This document shows positions 11,885 through 23,325 of a stretch of 64,000 nt of DNA, piece by piece. A model generated the notes under the pieces. That model was not told the DNA's origin, did no database searches, and saw only the letters and a program-made list of their open reading frames with translations. Position 1 is the stretch's first letter, and every line of letters starts with the position of its first letter. Position numbers and translations under genes: made by a program. Source of the DNA: Epiperipatus broadwayi (lineage: Eukaryota > Onychophora > Udeonychophora > Euonychophora > Peripatidae); assembly GCA_028023455.1 (NCBI GenBank), contig JAQFVV010006627.1, positions 64,001-128,000 of the forward strand, in the 5' to 3' direction.

Positions 11885-12270
11885 TTTTTTTACTAAAATC
11901 TTACTATTTTCCTAAAATAATTTATATTTTCAGCATATTTTACCAAAATACATTATAATATGTAAATAAATGCCAGGAAAATATTTTAAAACATTAATTT
12001 TTATTTGCAACTCAAATAAAGAGCTTAGGGCAATGTAAACTGTCAAAATTGTTGGTAATGCTGGTTTCTTTTTTTTTTTTTTTTACTAAAATCTTACTGT
12101 TTTTCTAAAATAATTATGTTTTCAGTATATTTTATGAAAATAATTTATAATAAGTAAAAAAATACTAAAAAAAAATACTCTAAAACATTCGTTTTCATTT
12201 TGAAATGCAAAACAAAGCACTTGGAGTGATATAAAATTATGGACCAGCCTCTTTTTTTTTTTTAAATGAG
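11885..12270. repeat. About 197-bp tandem repeat, two units
   Basis: Units starting TTTTTTACTAAAATCTTACT near 11885 and 12082 share CTAAAATAATT, TTTTCAG.ATATTTTA and AAAACATT in order. A third T-run near 12250 may begin a truncated third unit. Confidence 0.7.
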
Positions 12271-12933
12271 AACCAACCAATCAGCATCGAAAAAAGCTGC
12301 CCTCTACCTTTATTGAAGTCCAAATGTCAAATTTATTGATTTTTTTACTTGTAAAATAATACTAGTGAGGGCAGGATCTTACAGTACTTTTTCCAGGCTT
12401 TAAAAAGATCGTAAAATCTTTACCATAGCGTTAAAAATGATGAAATTTGAGCGACTTGAAGCCGTGACCGATTTTGATCGGAGAAGCCCTATGTGGGATT
12501 AATTAATTACACATTAGAAGGCCAATAGTTATATACATGTCTGCTAATTTAATCTTTGGAATAAAGAGGTACCGTGCAATTTTTTTCATAGATTTAGATA
12601 TTCAATAAGAATCAGATCTATGTGCATAAATAGTTCAATGACAAGAGCTATTAATAATTACTCATGCTATACCTGCATCTAAATTAATTAAATGTCTTTA
12701 AGGGAAAAGGGTTTTTTTATTAAGGGAAAAAATACAGTTGCCTAATTACCTGCTACATGATGTAAATACATTTGTTTAAAGAAATCTTGAGATTGTAGCA
12801 CAGTCAATAACCCTAATCTTCTCCATTGGTTCATAAGAGTCTTTGAATTACCAAGTCCTTTAATTCACAGATCCTTAGAACTTCATCCATGTTGCCATAT
12901 CTTTGTATAAACTACATCTATGGAATTCATACT
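12271..12933. other. Non-coding stretch inside Merlin copy C
   Basis: Partly complex around 12240-12500, otherwise A+T-rich. Nothing is recognised. Confidence 0.4.
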
Positions 12934-13830
12934 TTAAACCATTTCTGAATTTCCATCGCCTTCCTGTTCCGAGTCTTCTTTAAAATTTTCCTCTTGCGAG
13001 CTTATTTCTTCATCATCTGTGATTTCTTCCCTTTCATCAGTACACCCAGGGCTAGTACTATTTTGTTGCTGCATTTCCTTTGGACAGCCACCTATTTCCC
13101 CACTTCTGGACCTGTCACTATGAGCCTCATTGCTCCATTGCTCTTCTATGTTATTGATTTCTTCCTCTGGATTATCTGCCTTTTCTGAGATTACCTGCCC
13201 TACTTCACTCTCACTACATACATGCCACTTCCAAAAAAGACACACCCCTTTAGATTCAACAATACATTTGAAGATCATAGGATGAGCTAAAATATCGTGT
13301 TCCATTATCTCTGGGTCATTGACTATCTGACCTTCTGATTCAGTTTCCATCTCAGCCCCTGACTCGTGTTCAACCAGTTTCTTGTCTTTCTTTTCCTTTT
13401 TCTCCTCGAGAGGCCTGTTTTCTCCTCTTGCTCACCACCCAGCTCAATGTTTGAGCTCACAACACTATGCTCATCAGTGAGCCATTCTGATTTTTCCTAT
13501 TGAAACTTGCACCTTGTGTCATTTCATCCATTTGAGTCGAACCGTTCTCACTTAGTTCAGTATCATTGAACATGTTAGCTTCTTTTAATTGACAAATTTC
13601 TTCTAATGTGCCTTAAGACCCTTTAGATTGTTTTGATTCAAAGCTGGTCAGTTCGACCTGTGCCGATTGTTCCTTATATCTCTTCTGTTGTAACTCTAGC
13701 TCGACCTGCATTTGTCCCATCTTCAAATCTACTGTGCAAAGTTTCTTGATTTTCCTTATAATGTAGCTTATTTGGTGTCACTTTATCTTTTAAATGAGAT
13801 TCTTGTAATTCCAGTTCTAATTGTTAATTT
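12934..13830 (-). pseudogene. Acidic, charged coding-like remnant of unknown family
   Basis: On the minus strand an open frame of 138 codons (13350 to 12934) starts METESEGQIV. It is very rich in Glu, Asp and Ser, for example EEREEITDDEE-like runs and EDSEQEGDG near its end. Upstream, open frames continue to about 13830 across frameshifts, with a Lys/Glu-rich block (LEEKKEKKDKKL near 13390) and a Gln/Glu-rich helical block near 13690 (VELELQ, KRYKEQ). Base composition is clearly less A+T-rich than the flanks, which supports past coding. Such charged coiled-coil sequence is common in gag-like proteins of LTR elements and in many host nuclear proteins. I see no zinc knuckle, protease or reverse transcriptase, so I do not assign a function. 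It lies inside Merlin copy C, where other copies have nothing similar. Confidence 0.45.
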
Positions 13831-14220
13831 ATTAGTGAAGGATTGCTTGATGTTATTATACATTTGTGGAATCCATTATAGCTTTTTATTCATAGGTTTT
13901 TTTATTGATTTCATAATGAATTTTTTTATAGCATAGTAACATATAGGATAGTATACCTATATATTAATGTTAATAAGGTTGTTTGACTGTATCTGCAATA
14001 ATGTGTACTACTTGGTGTCATGTGGCTACCTATGTTCTTTTATTGCTTTCCGAAATACTTCATCAGCCAATCTTTAAAAAATGGAGATACCCACTCCTAT
14101 TAAATAGGGAAACCAAAGAAATGGACATAAGCCACCAAAGCATGCTTCATTCCTGAATCTGGCTCACACTAAGGCTTTCAAAATAAATGGGATTCTGGAG
14201 TCGTCGAAGCAGCACTCCTT
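13831..14220. other. A+T-rich stretch inside Merlin copy C
   Basis: Contains no recognised feature. ACTTGGTGTCATGTGG at 14010 faintly resembles an inner Merlin terminal repeat but has no supporting flank. Confidence 0.35.
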
Positions 14221-14520
14221 TCAAAAAGAATACTTTTGCCAACAGGAATGGGACTTGCATCTGAACTGTGATATGGTTTTGGACATCTCCCATCTCATCG
14301 TTTCACCACACACATATCTCTTGGCAGGTATGAGTATGTTGTCCTGTAAAAATGCCACTGCACCAGCTTCTGTGGATAGCAGTTGGCACAATTTGAATGG
14401 CTCAGTTTTGCAGTCAGCCATGTCACGGATGTGTTGTCTCACAAATGTGAGCTGGTCAAAATCTTGCTTGACATACCCTTTTTGAATTTTTTGAAAGTTC
14501 CACATTGAGTAGGGAAGCAT
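14221..14520 (-). pseudogene. Merlin transposase N-terminus, truncated
   Basis: The minus-strand frame contains RQHIRDMADCKTEPFKLCQL, TEAGAVAFLQDNILIPAK, then CGETMRWEMSK. It aligns by eye with the copies at 28.3 kb (TEASAVAFLQNKNILLKQK, CLCGEEMR) and 2.9 kb. This is the N-terminal part carrying the first half of the zinc ribbon. The CxC is reduced to one Cys here (YVCGETM). No DDE core is found in this element. Confidence 0.75.
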
Positions 14521-14833
14521 GGTGATGGGTTTACACTTGTTAGGAGGTAATAGTATGTCAGATGACTTGGAAGCTAATTACTCTGACATGCATATTTGAA
14601 TAGTTGTGGCAGGCTGAAGTCCAGACATCCTCACATAATACTGTAGCAAACTTTGAACTGTGAGCATTGGGATAAAGTGTGTAACATGAAGCAGAAGGCC
14701 GGCCACCAGAGTGGCCTCTTTCTGTGCTTTTGCATAGAAATAAGACCAGTGGTGGCCACATAAACAGCATATTTGTGTTTTGACATATAAATAACATCAT
14801 CAAGTGACTGACCCAAGCTAATAGAACACTACC

Positions 14834-15790
14834 ACATATTCTTATATTTTTATTCTAATGTATTTTTATTCTTTATTGGTATTTGTGAGTTTATAGGTAT
14901 TTTTGATAAATTTAAAGTTTCAGGGATCCCCAGAAAATGTTTACAAAAAAAAAAAAAAGCTTAACAAGTAAATATTATATTTAATAATTACATTTTATTT
15001 TTTATTACTGTTATTTTAAAAAAAAATCATTGTGGAAAAATTAATTTGAATATTTACAGTTTATTTTCTTTTTTGGAACTTATTAACAAAAAAAATATAT
15101 AAATACAATATTTACATTTTGTTCATGTCAGCAGTTAGCAATGTCATGACCATTAATGCAGACTTTTTAGGAGGGCAGGACCCTGTATCTTTGGAAATAG
15201 TCCACTGCCTCACATTCTGTGGCAGGAAGGTTCCAAATTTTTATCATTATGACAATTTACCAAAAAAAAAAAAAAAAACTGCTGACAAAAAGAAACATGC
15301 TGAAATGAACCAAAGTACAACAAATGTTAAGAGTGTCTCTTCGTTTCCATATAACTAAAAAAAAAAAAAAAATTGAAATAAAGCTTCTTAATAAAGTTTA
15401 TTAGAATTTATTCCTTTTTTTAAAAAAATTTAACAATATTAATTTTGTTTTAATTCAGCAACTAACACATCTTTGGTAGATTATAGGCTCTCGAAATTGT
15501 ACATTCATCAAAAATACCTGGTACCATCTTTGTTTACTGGAAAACTCACAAATATCTTTTTTTTTTAAATTAATGCTCTTTTCGGTATTTTTTTAGCTTT
15601 TTTTTTTTTTTATTACATCAGGAGTTAAATTATTGTGTTGTACTTATATAAGGTTAAAACCTTAGTACATGCGCCTTGAGTGCTCAAATCATTATATCTA
15701 AATAAAATTGATTTTTAAATTCATTACAAGTAGTTCCTAGTACTTATTCCATGACAATGAGATAGATATTAGTTTATTATTATTATTTTC
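14834..15790. other. A+T-rich stretch, no gene recognised
   Basis: An open frame of 79 codons at 15119-15358 has a Lys-rich tail from a poly(A) run and no known domain. Long A and T homopolymers dominate the rest. Confidence 0.4.
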
Positions 15791-15923
15791 AAAACTACCC
15801 CAAATCTAAAATTAAACCAGACCAGCATAAAAATAATATTAAAACACAACCTAAGGTTTCACTGCTACAAGCAGACTTCTCAAGTGTAAAGAACTACAAA
15901 AAAACCACACATTATATATACTA

Positions 15924-16136
15924 TTAAAAACTACCCACAAATCCATTCACTTCCCATCCACCCTTAATATTAAAAGAACTCTTAAATAAGTTAATTGCTT
16001 CAGAATAATAAATTTTCAATAATAAAGACTCTTTAATTCTTCTTTTGATTTCATTTCTCTCAAAGAAGACAACCTTAGCTTCATCAAAATCAATAGTGTG
16101 GCCTGTATCTTTTTCATGGACATACAAAGCAGAACT
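15924..16136 (-). pseudogene. Penelope-like GIY-YIG endonuclease, C-terminal piece
   Basis: The minus-strand frame reads HEKDTGHTIDFDEAKVVFFE, then KRRIKESLLLKIY. This matches the second half of the GIY-YIG domain in Penelope-like elements: the H..ETGH.ID block, a conserved Arg/Lys region and KE(S/A) with the catalytic Glu. It ends at an in-frame stop at 15924 and lacks everything upstream, including the GIY and YIG strands and the reverse transcriptase. The endonuclease would nick DNA for target-primed reverse transcription; this piece cannot function alone. Confidence 0.75.
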
Positions 16137-16141
16137 ATCTT

Positions 16142-16354
16142 AGTTCTGCTTTGTATGTCCATGAAAAAGATACAGGCCACACTATTAATTGTGATGGAGC
16201 TAAGGTTGTCTTCTTTGAGAGAAATGAAATCAAAAGAAGAATTAAAGAATCTTTATTATTGAAAATATATTATTCTGAAGCAATTGACTTATTTAAGAGT
16301 TCTTTTAATATTAAGGGTGGATGGGAAGTGAATGGATTTGTGGGTAATGTTTAA
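16142..16354 (+). pseudogene. Penelope-like GIY-YIG endonuclease, mirror copy
   Basis: Inverted twin of 15924-16136, differing at a handful of residues (TINCDGAKVV for TIDFDEAKVV, AIDLF for AINLF, and a different final residue). The start is at the same codon as the twin, which argues for one duplication event over two independent insertions. Confidence 0.75.
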
Positions 16355-16484
16355 TATTATATATATTGTAGTTTTTGTAGTTCTTTACACTTGAGAAGTC
16401 TGCTTGTAGCAGTGAAACCTTAGGTTGTGTTTTAATATTATTTTTATGCTGGTCTGGTTTAATTTTAGATTTGGGGTAGTTTTG

Positions 16485-16967
16485 ATTTTATATTGACTAG
16501 TTTAGCTTTATGCTTGTAATGTTTATTATTATTTTGGATTAATAAATAAGCAATGACTCAAGCTTGTCATATCAACTAAAGTCATTATAGCATTGCCATG
16601 TTCACCTGAGCCAAATGTGGATTAAGAAATGGATTTAACCTCAAAGAAACTAGGGAGGAATTTGAATCTAGCCTATATCAAGATGACATCCTAATCTACA
16701 GTATGACATATAAATTTAAAAAAAACCCACCTATAATGACAAGAAATAGACCCTCTCTTTAATTGAGCCTATTTTATGAAAATGATGTTCAGGAAATATG
16801 GCTGAATAGGTAGTGTGATCATCATAGTTAATTAAGACATTCAATCTTAAGTACATGAAGTAGTTGATCTTAACACCCACATTCTAAGTAATGTATATAT
16901 AAAAGGAGTACTCAGTTTATGTTACAATATAAAAGAAGTGTATTATTACATGCTGAAAAATATTTAC
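16485..16967. other. A+T-rich stretch, no gene seen
   Basis: No coding or repeat signal is recognised between the palindrome and the SINE. Confidence 0.45.
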
Positions 16968-17085
16968 AGTCAAGCGTTGTTAGCTGAGAGATCATCACAG
17001 CCGAGAGATCATCGCAGCCACCTTGCAAGCAAGCAGATGGTTGTGGTTTGCATCCTGGCCGGTGCTATGACATATAAAAAAAAAT
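16968..17085 (+). mobile_element. tRNA-derived SINE, family 1, copy 1
   Basis: Shares TCAAGCGTTGTTAGCTGAGA, CCTTGCAAGCA, GGTGCTATGACATA and an A-rich tail with the copy at 24.9 kb, and the distal GATGCTRTGACA block with the minus-strand copy at 18.9 kb. TTAGCTGAGAG is A-box-like and GGTTTGCATCC is a degraded B box. Transcription would be by RNA polymerase III and movement by a LINE in trans. No clear target duplication is seen. Confidence 0.65.
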
Positions 17086-17159
17086 TATCAAAATGCAATA
17101 GCAATGACTAAATTGCATAGTTATATACTAAGAAGATTAACAATTAATAATGAGATGTT

Positions 17160-17985
17160 TGCTCACCAGGGTGATTCCACATCTTTTTACAGCTGTTTTA
17201 CAAGAATTATTTTGTAAATTAAAATGGGAAGCTAAGAGATTAAAAGTAAGTGGAGATTTTTACGTTATCTAAATTTTGTAGATGATGTGGGTGAATTTGA
17301 AAATAATGCTTCAGTGCTTCAGGAAATATTGCAAGAGTTATCAGATAAAAGAAAGAAAGCAAAGCTACAAATGAATGCAAAAAAAAAAAAAAAACAACAA
17401 CAACTAAAATAATGTTCAATGGATTTTCTCAAAAGAAAAGAAAAAGATTGATAATAATGAAGAACAACCACAAATACTTTGGCCAGATTATTAGTAAGAC
17501 TGAAACAAAATGGGTGAAATTAATCATAGAATTAAACCTGGATGAAATGTTTATGATATAAATAGCACAATATTTAAAGGAAATGTGACTGTGTGTTTGA
17601 AAAGAAAGATTTTTAATATATCTGTTTTACCATTTCTTACTTATGAGTATGCGCCTTAAATACTTAACAGAAGATCCAAAGAGATATATGTTCGGAATAA
17701 TAAGAAGGGATGGAAAACAAAATATACAGATGAGAGAATAAACATTGAAAGAATCGAGATACGGAAGTGTTGTACTGGACATATTATTAGAAGACATAAT
17801 AATAGAATAATAGTTAAAATTTAAAAATGGATACTAAGTGATTGTAAAACCTATAAAGAAATCACATGTGAGATTAAAGATGAAGTAAAAAAGTGTTTTG
17901 GTATTATGTGAACAAGAGAGTTTAAAGAAAAGTGGATTAAACTTGGAGAGACATTCATTCATCCTACAGAGGATCAATAATATCC
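17160..17985 (+). pseudogene. RTE-type LINE reverse transcriptase, 3' half
   Basis: The plus-strand conceptual translation gives HLFTAVLQELF (the ISP.LFTAVLQ block) and LNFVDDVGEFENNA (catalytic FADD box, here FVDD, near 17275). Next come LQEILQELSDKRKKAKLQMN and KIMFNGF near 17415, a KYFGQIISK block near 17475, and a C-terminal stretch with ECFGIMW-like and KWIKLGETFIHPTED (to 17975). This order is that of RTE-clade elements, whose C-terminus carries a similar W.RLGE.FI. The frame is broken by many stops and indels. The 5' half is absent, as usual for 5'-truncated LINE insertions. Confidence 0.8.
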
Positions 17986-18813
17986 GAAAATAATAAATTA
18001 AATATTATGCTCTGATGATTTTGAAACACATGACAATAATACTGGTTATTTTAAGTAATAGAATAAATATAATATATGCTTTCTTTTTTGTTTAAAAATA
18101 ATAGAGACTTTACAAAAATGTTTAAAATTTGATAACATTATGTAAAGATCCCCTTTAACCTTTTCAGTAAGCAACTAGTCACATTTTTGAGAAGTTGCAT
18201 TTCCCATTTCAACATAGTATTTCTAAATTTCACTGATCATACTTATTTTTGTTAATGTTGGCCTCTTTATTCACACATTCATCATTCTATAAAATTAAAC
18301 TGAATAGATAGAAACTAATTAAAAAATGAACAGAAATTTCTTTTCCAGGATTTTTTGGATTGTAATTTTTTATTCGGTTTCATTTTTTTTTTTTTTTGTT
18401 TAAATTAAGTTTTATATAAACAAGTAAGAACTTTTTTTTTTAAAAAAACTTCAATTATTTAGAATTTATTATTGATTTGTTATTTATTAAAAAAATTCAA
18501 TATTCGACCCAAAAGACACACAAATATGCAAAATATTTATTTTTAAAAAAAGTACTACAAAAAGATCACATTTATTTTTATTTTGGTAGATATATAATAT
18601 GCTAAAAATACATAATATGCTAAAAATACATGATTTTTTTAAAACTAATATGGTAATAAATTAAATCTAAAGAGCTACCATACAAATAGAAATTTGGCGG
18701 AGGTGATTTACAATAAACAAAAGTTAATGCATCTCTGCAATAAAGATTTATATATTTTTTTATTAGTAAATCAGATTATATAAAAAGTTAGTTGAAATTA
18801 TTTAATATAATAA
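17986..18813. other. A+T-rich stretch, no gene seen
   Basis: Long T runs and a short duplicated phrase ATAATATGCTAAAAATACAT at 18596-18630. Nothing is recognised. Confidence 0.45.
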
Positions 18814-18821
18814 TACTTTGG

Positions 18822-18930
18822 GTTTTTTTTTAAGTGTCACAGCATCGGCTAGGACGCGAACCCGCAACCCGGGCAACTGCCTGCAAGTGCAAGGCAGTCG
18901 CGCTGACCCCTCGACCACCAATGCAAGACC
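18822..18930 (-). mobile_element. tRNA-derived SINE, family 1, full copy with target duplication
   Basis: On the minus strand: A-box-like TGGTCGAGGGG, B box GGTTCGCGTCC, then GCCGATGCTGTGACA and an A-rich tail. The duplication TACTTTGG lies at 18814-18821 and 18931-18938. The body is G+C-rich compared with its surroundings, so it is a recent insertion. Confidence 0.8.
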
Positions 18931-18938
18931 TACTTTGG

Positions 18939-19640
18939 TTTTTTAAAAAAATGTCTATTAGTGAAATACAAATAATTAATAAAATATAACTGTTTGTAAT
19001 AATAAATATTACAATAAAATAGCTTTTAGTCTACCCTGCATTCATGACAATAGTAATAACACATTGATTTATCACTTTATCATTCACGAGTGGAAAAAAA
19101 ATAAAAACTTAATTCACTTAACAATAATTTCCACTTAATGGTAAGAGAGTCCCATTCTGCTGATGAATGCAAAATGCTACTATACTTTTAAAAGCGAAAG
19201 TAACCTAATATTTTGCTCTTTTAGAGAAAAGTTATTTATAAAGTCATTAAAAATATATTAGAAATAAAGTTTAGAACCTAAATAAATATGTTTATAACTT
19301 CAAACATGTAAGTATGAAGTAAAAAAAAAACCTCTGCATATATTTTTTGTAAGAAATCAAATTTTATTTTCCAATACATATATATCAAAAGTAGTTCTTC
19401 CTTTAACTTTAGATTCTAAATAGCAATTTACATGTGCAAACAATATAAAATTAAGTAATAAATGATTCTTTTTCTATCAAGATTTATCATTAAAATATAA
19501 ATATGGATACATAATTTGTGGAGAACTAATAATATTAAAAGCAGCAATTTTAAGTGGAAATTAATCAAAAGGTTAAATGTTTGATAAAATTATTTACCCA
19601 TATATTTTTTTTTTAAAAGTAAAGAAGGCATCATTTAATT
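18939..19640. other. A+T-rich stretch, no gene seen
   Basis: No recognised feature. Confidence 0.45.
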
Positions 19641-20340
19641 GATCTTTTTCAGCCCTCTTAGAGTAATCAGTCTATAGAAGAATACTATTTATAGAAACAG
19701 CAATTCATATTTATATTCCTGAATCTCTATACTAGAGGTTTCTATTTCTCTGTCCACAATAGATAAGTATTTCAAAACTTGCTTAACATGTTTCCCTTGT
19801 GAAATCAGTATGCTCCAAACAATTTATTCTATTGTATGGCAGAGCTGTGACTTAGTTTTCCTATATTGATTTTTCCCCTAGTAAAAAGGCTGGACAGCCC
19901 TCTTAATTAAAATGAATAGATCATTGGGCAACGGTGGCAGTCACAGCTGAACATTTCTTTGTTCTAATAGCAGTAAATTAGCTAACAAGCCATTTACTAA
20001 AGCTTTAGAGTTTTTGGCATTAATTCAATGGAGACTTGATGTCATTAATGAGCCAGAGAAAGAAAAAGAGTTTAAATCAGGTACTGCAGAAGGAGAAAAA
20101 AATAAAAGAAAAGTGCAGGGAGGGGTACTCCACTGATAACGGTTTGCATAGCACTAACTAAAGCAGCTGTAAAATTTCTAACTTAAGGAATTTACATGCA
20201 AAGCTACTTTTTAAGTAAATGAGAGTTAATTTACCACAGGCCATTAAACATAGGTTCCCCAATGCGTTCAGCTAGGAAGTTCAGATACAATCGTGCATTC
20301 ACAATATGCTGATTTTAGATGAATTACAACAGAAATCACT
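19641..20340. promoter_or_regulatory. Complex non-coding block, candidate enhancer
   Basis: About 700 bp with few homopolymers and no open frame. It has several TAATTA/TTAATTAA homeodomain-type cores (for example near 19905), CACAGCTG (E box, near 19945) and TTTGTTCT (SOX-type, near 19958). Short sites like these are common by chance. The basis is mainly the contrast in texture with the surrounding DNA, so this is an inference. Confidence 0.2.
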
Positions 20341-21229
20341 TCACTACTTACTATGTTATTTTGTACGTTAATAACCCCTTCGTGGCACTTCTCAAAAAAA
20401 AAAAAAAAAAGTTAATTCATTACTAATCGAGAGATTGATAAGCAAGTGATTTTAATTTGACAAAAATAAATTAACGAATTATAAAGTATAAAAGAGTTAA
20501 ATTTGTAAGGTAACAAATTTTAAAAATAAATGGAGTTTGGAAATTAGTAGATGAAAACAGTAATAATATATATATTGGCATATAAAAGGAAATAATTGTG
20601 ATTTCAAATCATATAGATTAAGTAAATAAACAAATTATAGAAAGTTTTCCGGCTATATATATATAACAGTCGTTAATATATATATATATTTTCCAAATCG
20701 TATTTGCCTTGTACCGCCCTCTATGAAAGAGCCGAAAAGTTTTTTTTTAATTTTACGCAAAAATATATTAAATTTGCATTTTGAAAAATTAAAAAAACAT
20801 ATTACCGGATAATAATATAAAATAATGACATATACAGACATTTTTTCTTTAAAAAAATTGAATCTAAAAATGCGTCATGATATTCATCGTTTGCAGCCCA
20901 TTAGAATTGAATTATTTGATATAATTAAACATGTTTATAAATAGCATTTGTAAACGCTTATTTTATAATGTTAGATATATATAATGTCTACAGCTTTATA
21001 CACATCTACAATTATTTATTTACATGATAGCACACTCAAATTTATTTCATTAACTAGCATATGGATTCAAACAGTTTGGTCAGTTTTATATTGAGAATCA
21101 AATTTTAATTCGACATAAAAATAGGTTATTAATATACTATAATAGTAAGCAGCATAGGATTAGAATTTTTATAGATTATAAATTATTATGTAAAAAAAAT
21201 AAATATATAAAATAAATATTATTCAACAT
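20341..21229. other. A+T-rich stretch, no gene seen
   Basis: Simple A+T-rich sequence with short (AT)n runs at 20655-20690. Nothing is recognised. Confidence 0.45.
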
Positions 21230-21480
21230 GACCCAAAGACAGCTGCCATGCAAGCATAATATACATGTAACAGCCCATGAGAAAATAGTTTTCACTTCAC
21301 TCAACGGCAGCAATTCTCAGGGTTTATGCTTGTGAAGTGTCATCGGATAGCTATTATGCTTCTATAAGAGAAAATTGATCTTTGGCCTGAATTTTTGCCA
21401 ACAAGAAATTAGAAATGTTTTTTTCTCTGGCTCTAGGCAGAGGCAAAAAAAAAAACTTTTAAAAACTAGTTCCTCAATAT
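21230..21480. promoter_or_regulatory. Second complex non-coding block, candidate regulatory
   Basis: Balanced composition, no open frame, and TTGATCTTTGG (TCF/LEF-like) near 21375. The reasoning and limits are the same as for the block at 19.6 kb. Confidence 0.15.
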
Positions 21481-23012
21481 TTGCCAAGTTATTGTTTTAT
21501 GCAATAAATTGATTCATTAATCATGGCTTATTTTCATTTAAAATTTTTACTACACCATAAATTAACTCTTACCTATTGTTAATGATAGGTGCATTGCAAT
21601 TTGATTAAATTCAATTTTATACCTTCTTTGCAAATATAGAATAAGGTGATTATGTGTTACTTGTAAATCAGGAATAGTTCAATTTTAATTTTTTTTTCCT
21701 CTACATATAGCACAATTTTTTTTACATCATCAGTAGAGGCATTGTAGACCAAAATGTGCATTTAAAGGAAGGAATCCATAGAAAATTTGAATTACACTGA
21801 TGACATTTTTTTTTTTTTTTATTAAGGTAAAAAAAAACACAGGTGACTGATCACCCGCTACATGATATTACAGTGTTCAATGTTACAAAGTAAAAACAAA
21901 GTACATACGCTCGATAAAAAAACATCCACAAAAGGGTTGTATAGCCTTACTCAATGTGTATCTATATATGGACGAGCACAGATCTGCACTGCCCCAAAAC
22001 AATCCATCAAGGGAGTGCAGCAGCCCATACACTGATAACATTTTAATGCAAATATGAATGAACTTAACCAAACTGTTATGGCATATTCAATACTTTGTCA
22101 AATATTTGCAATAAACTTGGAAAGGTTTTTGGCTGTAACTGGAGGCATAGGGGGAGGGGGTAATTAATTCTTTGTTGATAAAGATTCATTTGGAAAATTA
22201 GAAGATGGTTAAGCTACTTAAAAGTCACAAGGATTAAATCCTGAAGGTTATTGGTATTGATTTATGTAAAAATTATATTCTTTTTTTAATGGTCAGTTGT
22301 ACAAATAAAAATGTCCATCTATCAGTTATTTTGACTAATGCAGCAGTTTCAAAGCATTTTTTTAAACCTATACAACAATTTAACCTTCTAATTTCGCAGC
22401 AAGTGATTTGTAGTTACTGTAAAGTTGCATCTAAATAGTGCAATAATTCATATCTCACATCAGAATCTGCGTATTTGTGATATATAATAACATATCTTTA
22501 TGTACAAATTAAAATAGTCTAAAACTTAGAACTGTGTGTGGTATGAAAAAAAAATTACCATCACAATGTGACCTGTTAACTCCTGCTTACTAACACATCA
22601 GTTAGATATAGATATTTTATATTAATTAAATTTAAATTTAAGAACTAATATTTTTTTTTTTTGCATGATGATTCTATTTTTTTGAATGATACACTACACA
22701 TATTGGTAATAAAACAACCTAAAAAAATAATCATCATAGGATTAGTTTTTTTTAAGAGGTCAGGACATTTGAGCACTCATATAGCAGATAGAGCACAAGA
22801 ATTTCATTTTATTCAAAAGATAAAACTACTTTTTATATTAGTAACAACTGATCCAAAAACTTTTAGATTTTGGAACTAATTCTCTACTATTTTACAACAG
22901 TTTGAGATTGTTGATTGCTACCTATATTGGAATTGTCTAAGTGTTGACTGGTTTCTAATATATATATATATATATTGTAACCAGTTGGATTACATAGCAT
23001 GCAATAATATAG
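21481..23012. other. A+T-rich stretch, one unidentified island
   Basis: 21840-22110 is more complex, with a 62-codon minus-strand open frame (SVYGLLHSLDGLFWGSADLC) that I do not recognise. The rest is simple A+T-rich DNA with an (AT)n run at 22958-22976. Confidence 0.35.
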
Positions 23013-23204
23013 TGTATTTTTATATTAGACTATTTCCATAATCTAATATGTGTGTTGAATGTCTTTAGAAAAGTTTAATTTTATTTAAATATTCCAAATG
23101 CATTCAATTGTTAGTAATATCACAACAAACAGGTTAGTATATGCACAATGTTTCGAGAGATATTTTTATCCCCTCTTCTTCAGGTGGTGCTAGCCTGACC
23201 AGTG

Positions 23205-23300
23205 ACAGTACTAGCATGGGATTCGAACCTGGATCCTTAGATTCTTGATTATTGAATTTTAAGGTAATGCTCTAACCAGCTGAGATATCATGCCAAAGGC
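23205..23300 (-). repeat. tRNA-like sequence in Penelope-like 3' region, left arm
   Basis: On the minus strand: A-box-like TATCTCAGCTGGTTAGAGC (plus 23269-23287) and an exact B-box consensus GGTTCGAATCC (plus 23219-23229). It starts about 25 bases after the GIY-YIG stop. The distance between boxes is longer than in an intronless tRNA and I see no convincing anticodon arm, so this is tRNA-derived and not a tRNA gene. Confidence 0.7.
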
Positions 23301-23325
23301 AACAGTATGTAGTAATTTCATATAC

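Larger units (their letters stand above)
10994..14833 (-). mobile_element. Merlin copy C, ends far apart with nested content
   Basis: The left end begins GGTATTGTTCTCTTAGCTTG at 10994. The right end, read as reverse complement from 14833, begins GGTAGTGTTCTATTAGCTTG. These two are closer to each other than to any other Merlin end in the window, so I pair them. The transposase N-terminus on the minus strand (14221-14520) sits at the expected distance from the right end. No convincing 8-bp duplication is seen: ATATTTTT on the left, ACATATTC on the right. The interior holds a perfect hairpin, tandem repeats and an acidic open frame that other copies lack, so it has taken later insertions. The alternative is two unrelated partial copies. 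Confidence 0.5.
15791..16484. repeat. Head-to-head dimer of Penelope-like 3' ends
   Basis: Arms 15791-16136 and 16142-16484 are inverted copies with a 5-nt spacer (ATCTT). Each arm carries the end of a GIY-YIG coding frame and then the same 3' sequence. Both arms are cut at the same codon, so the centre is a perfect palindrome around AGCAGAACT/AGTTCTGCT. Arms differ by scattered substitutions and a few short gaps. Confidence 0.9.
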
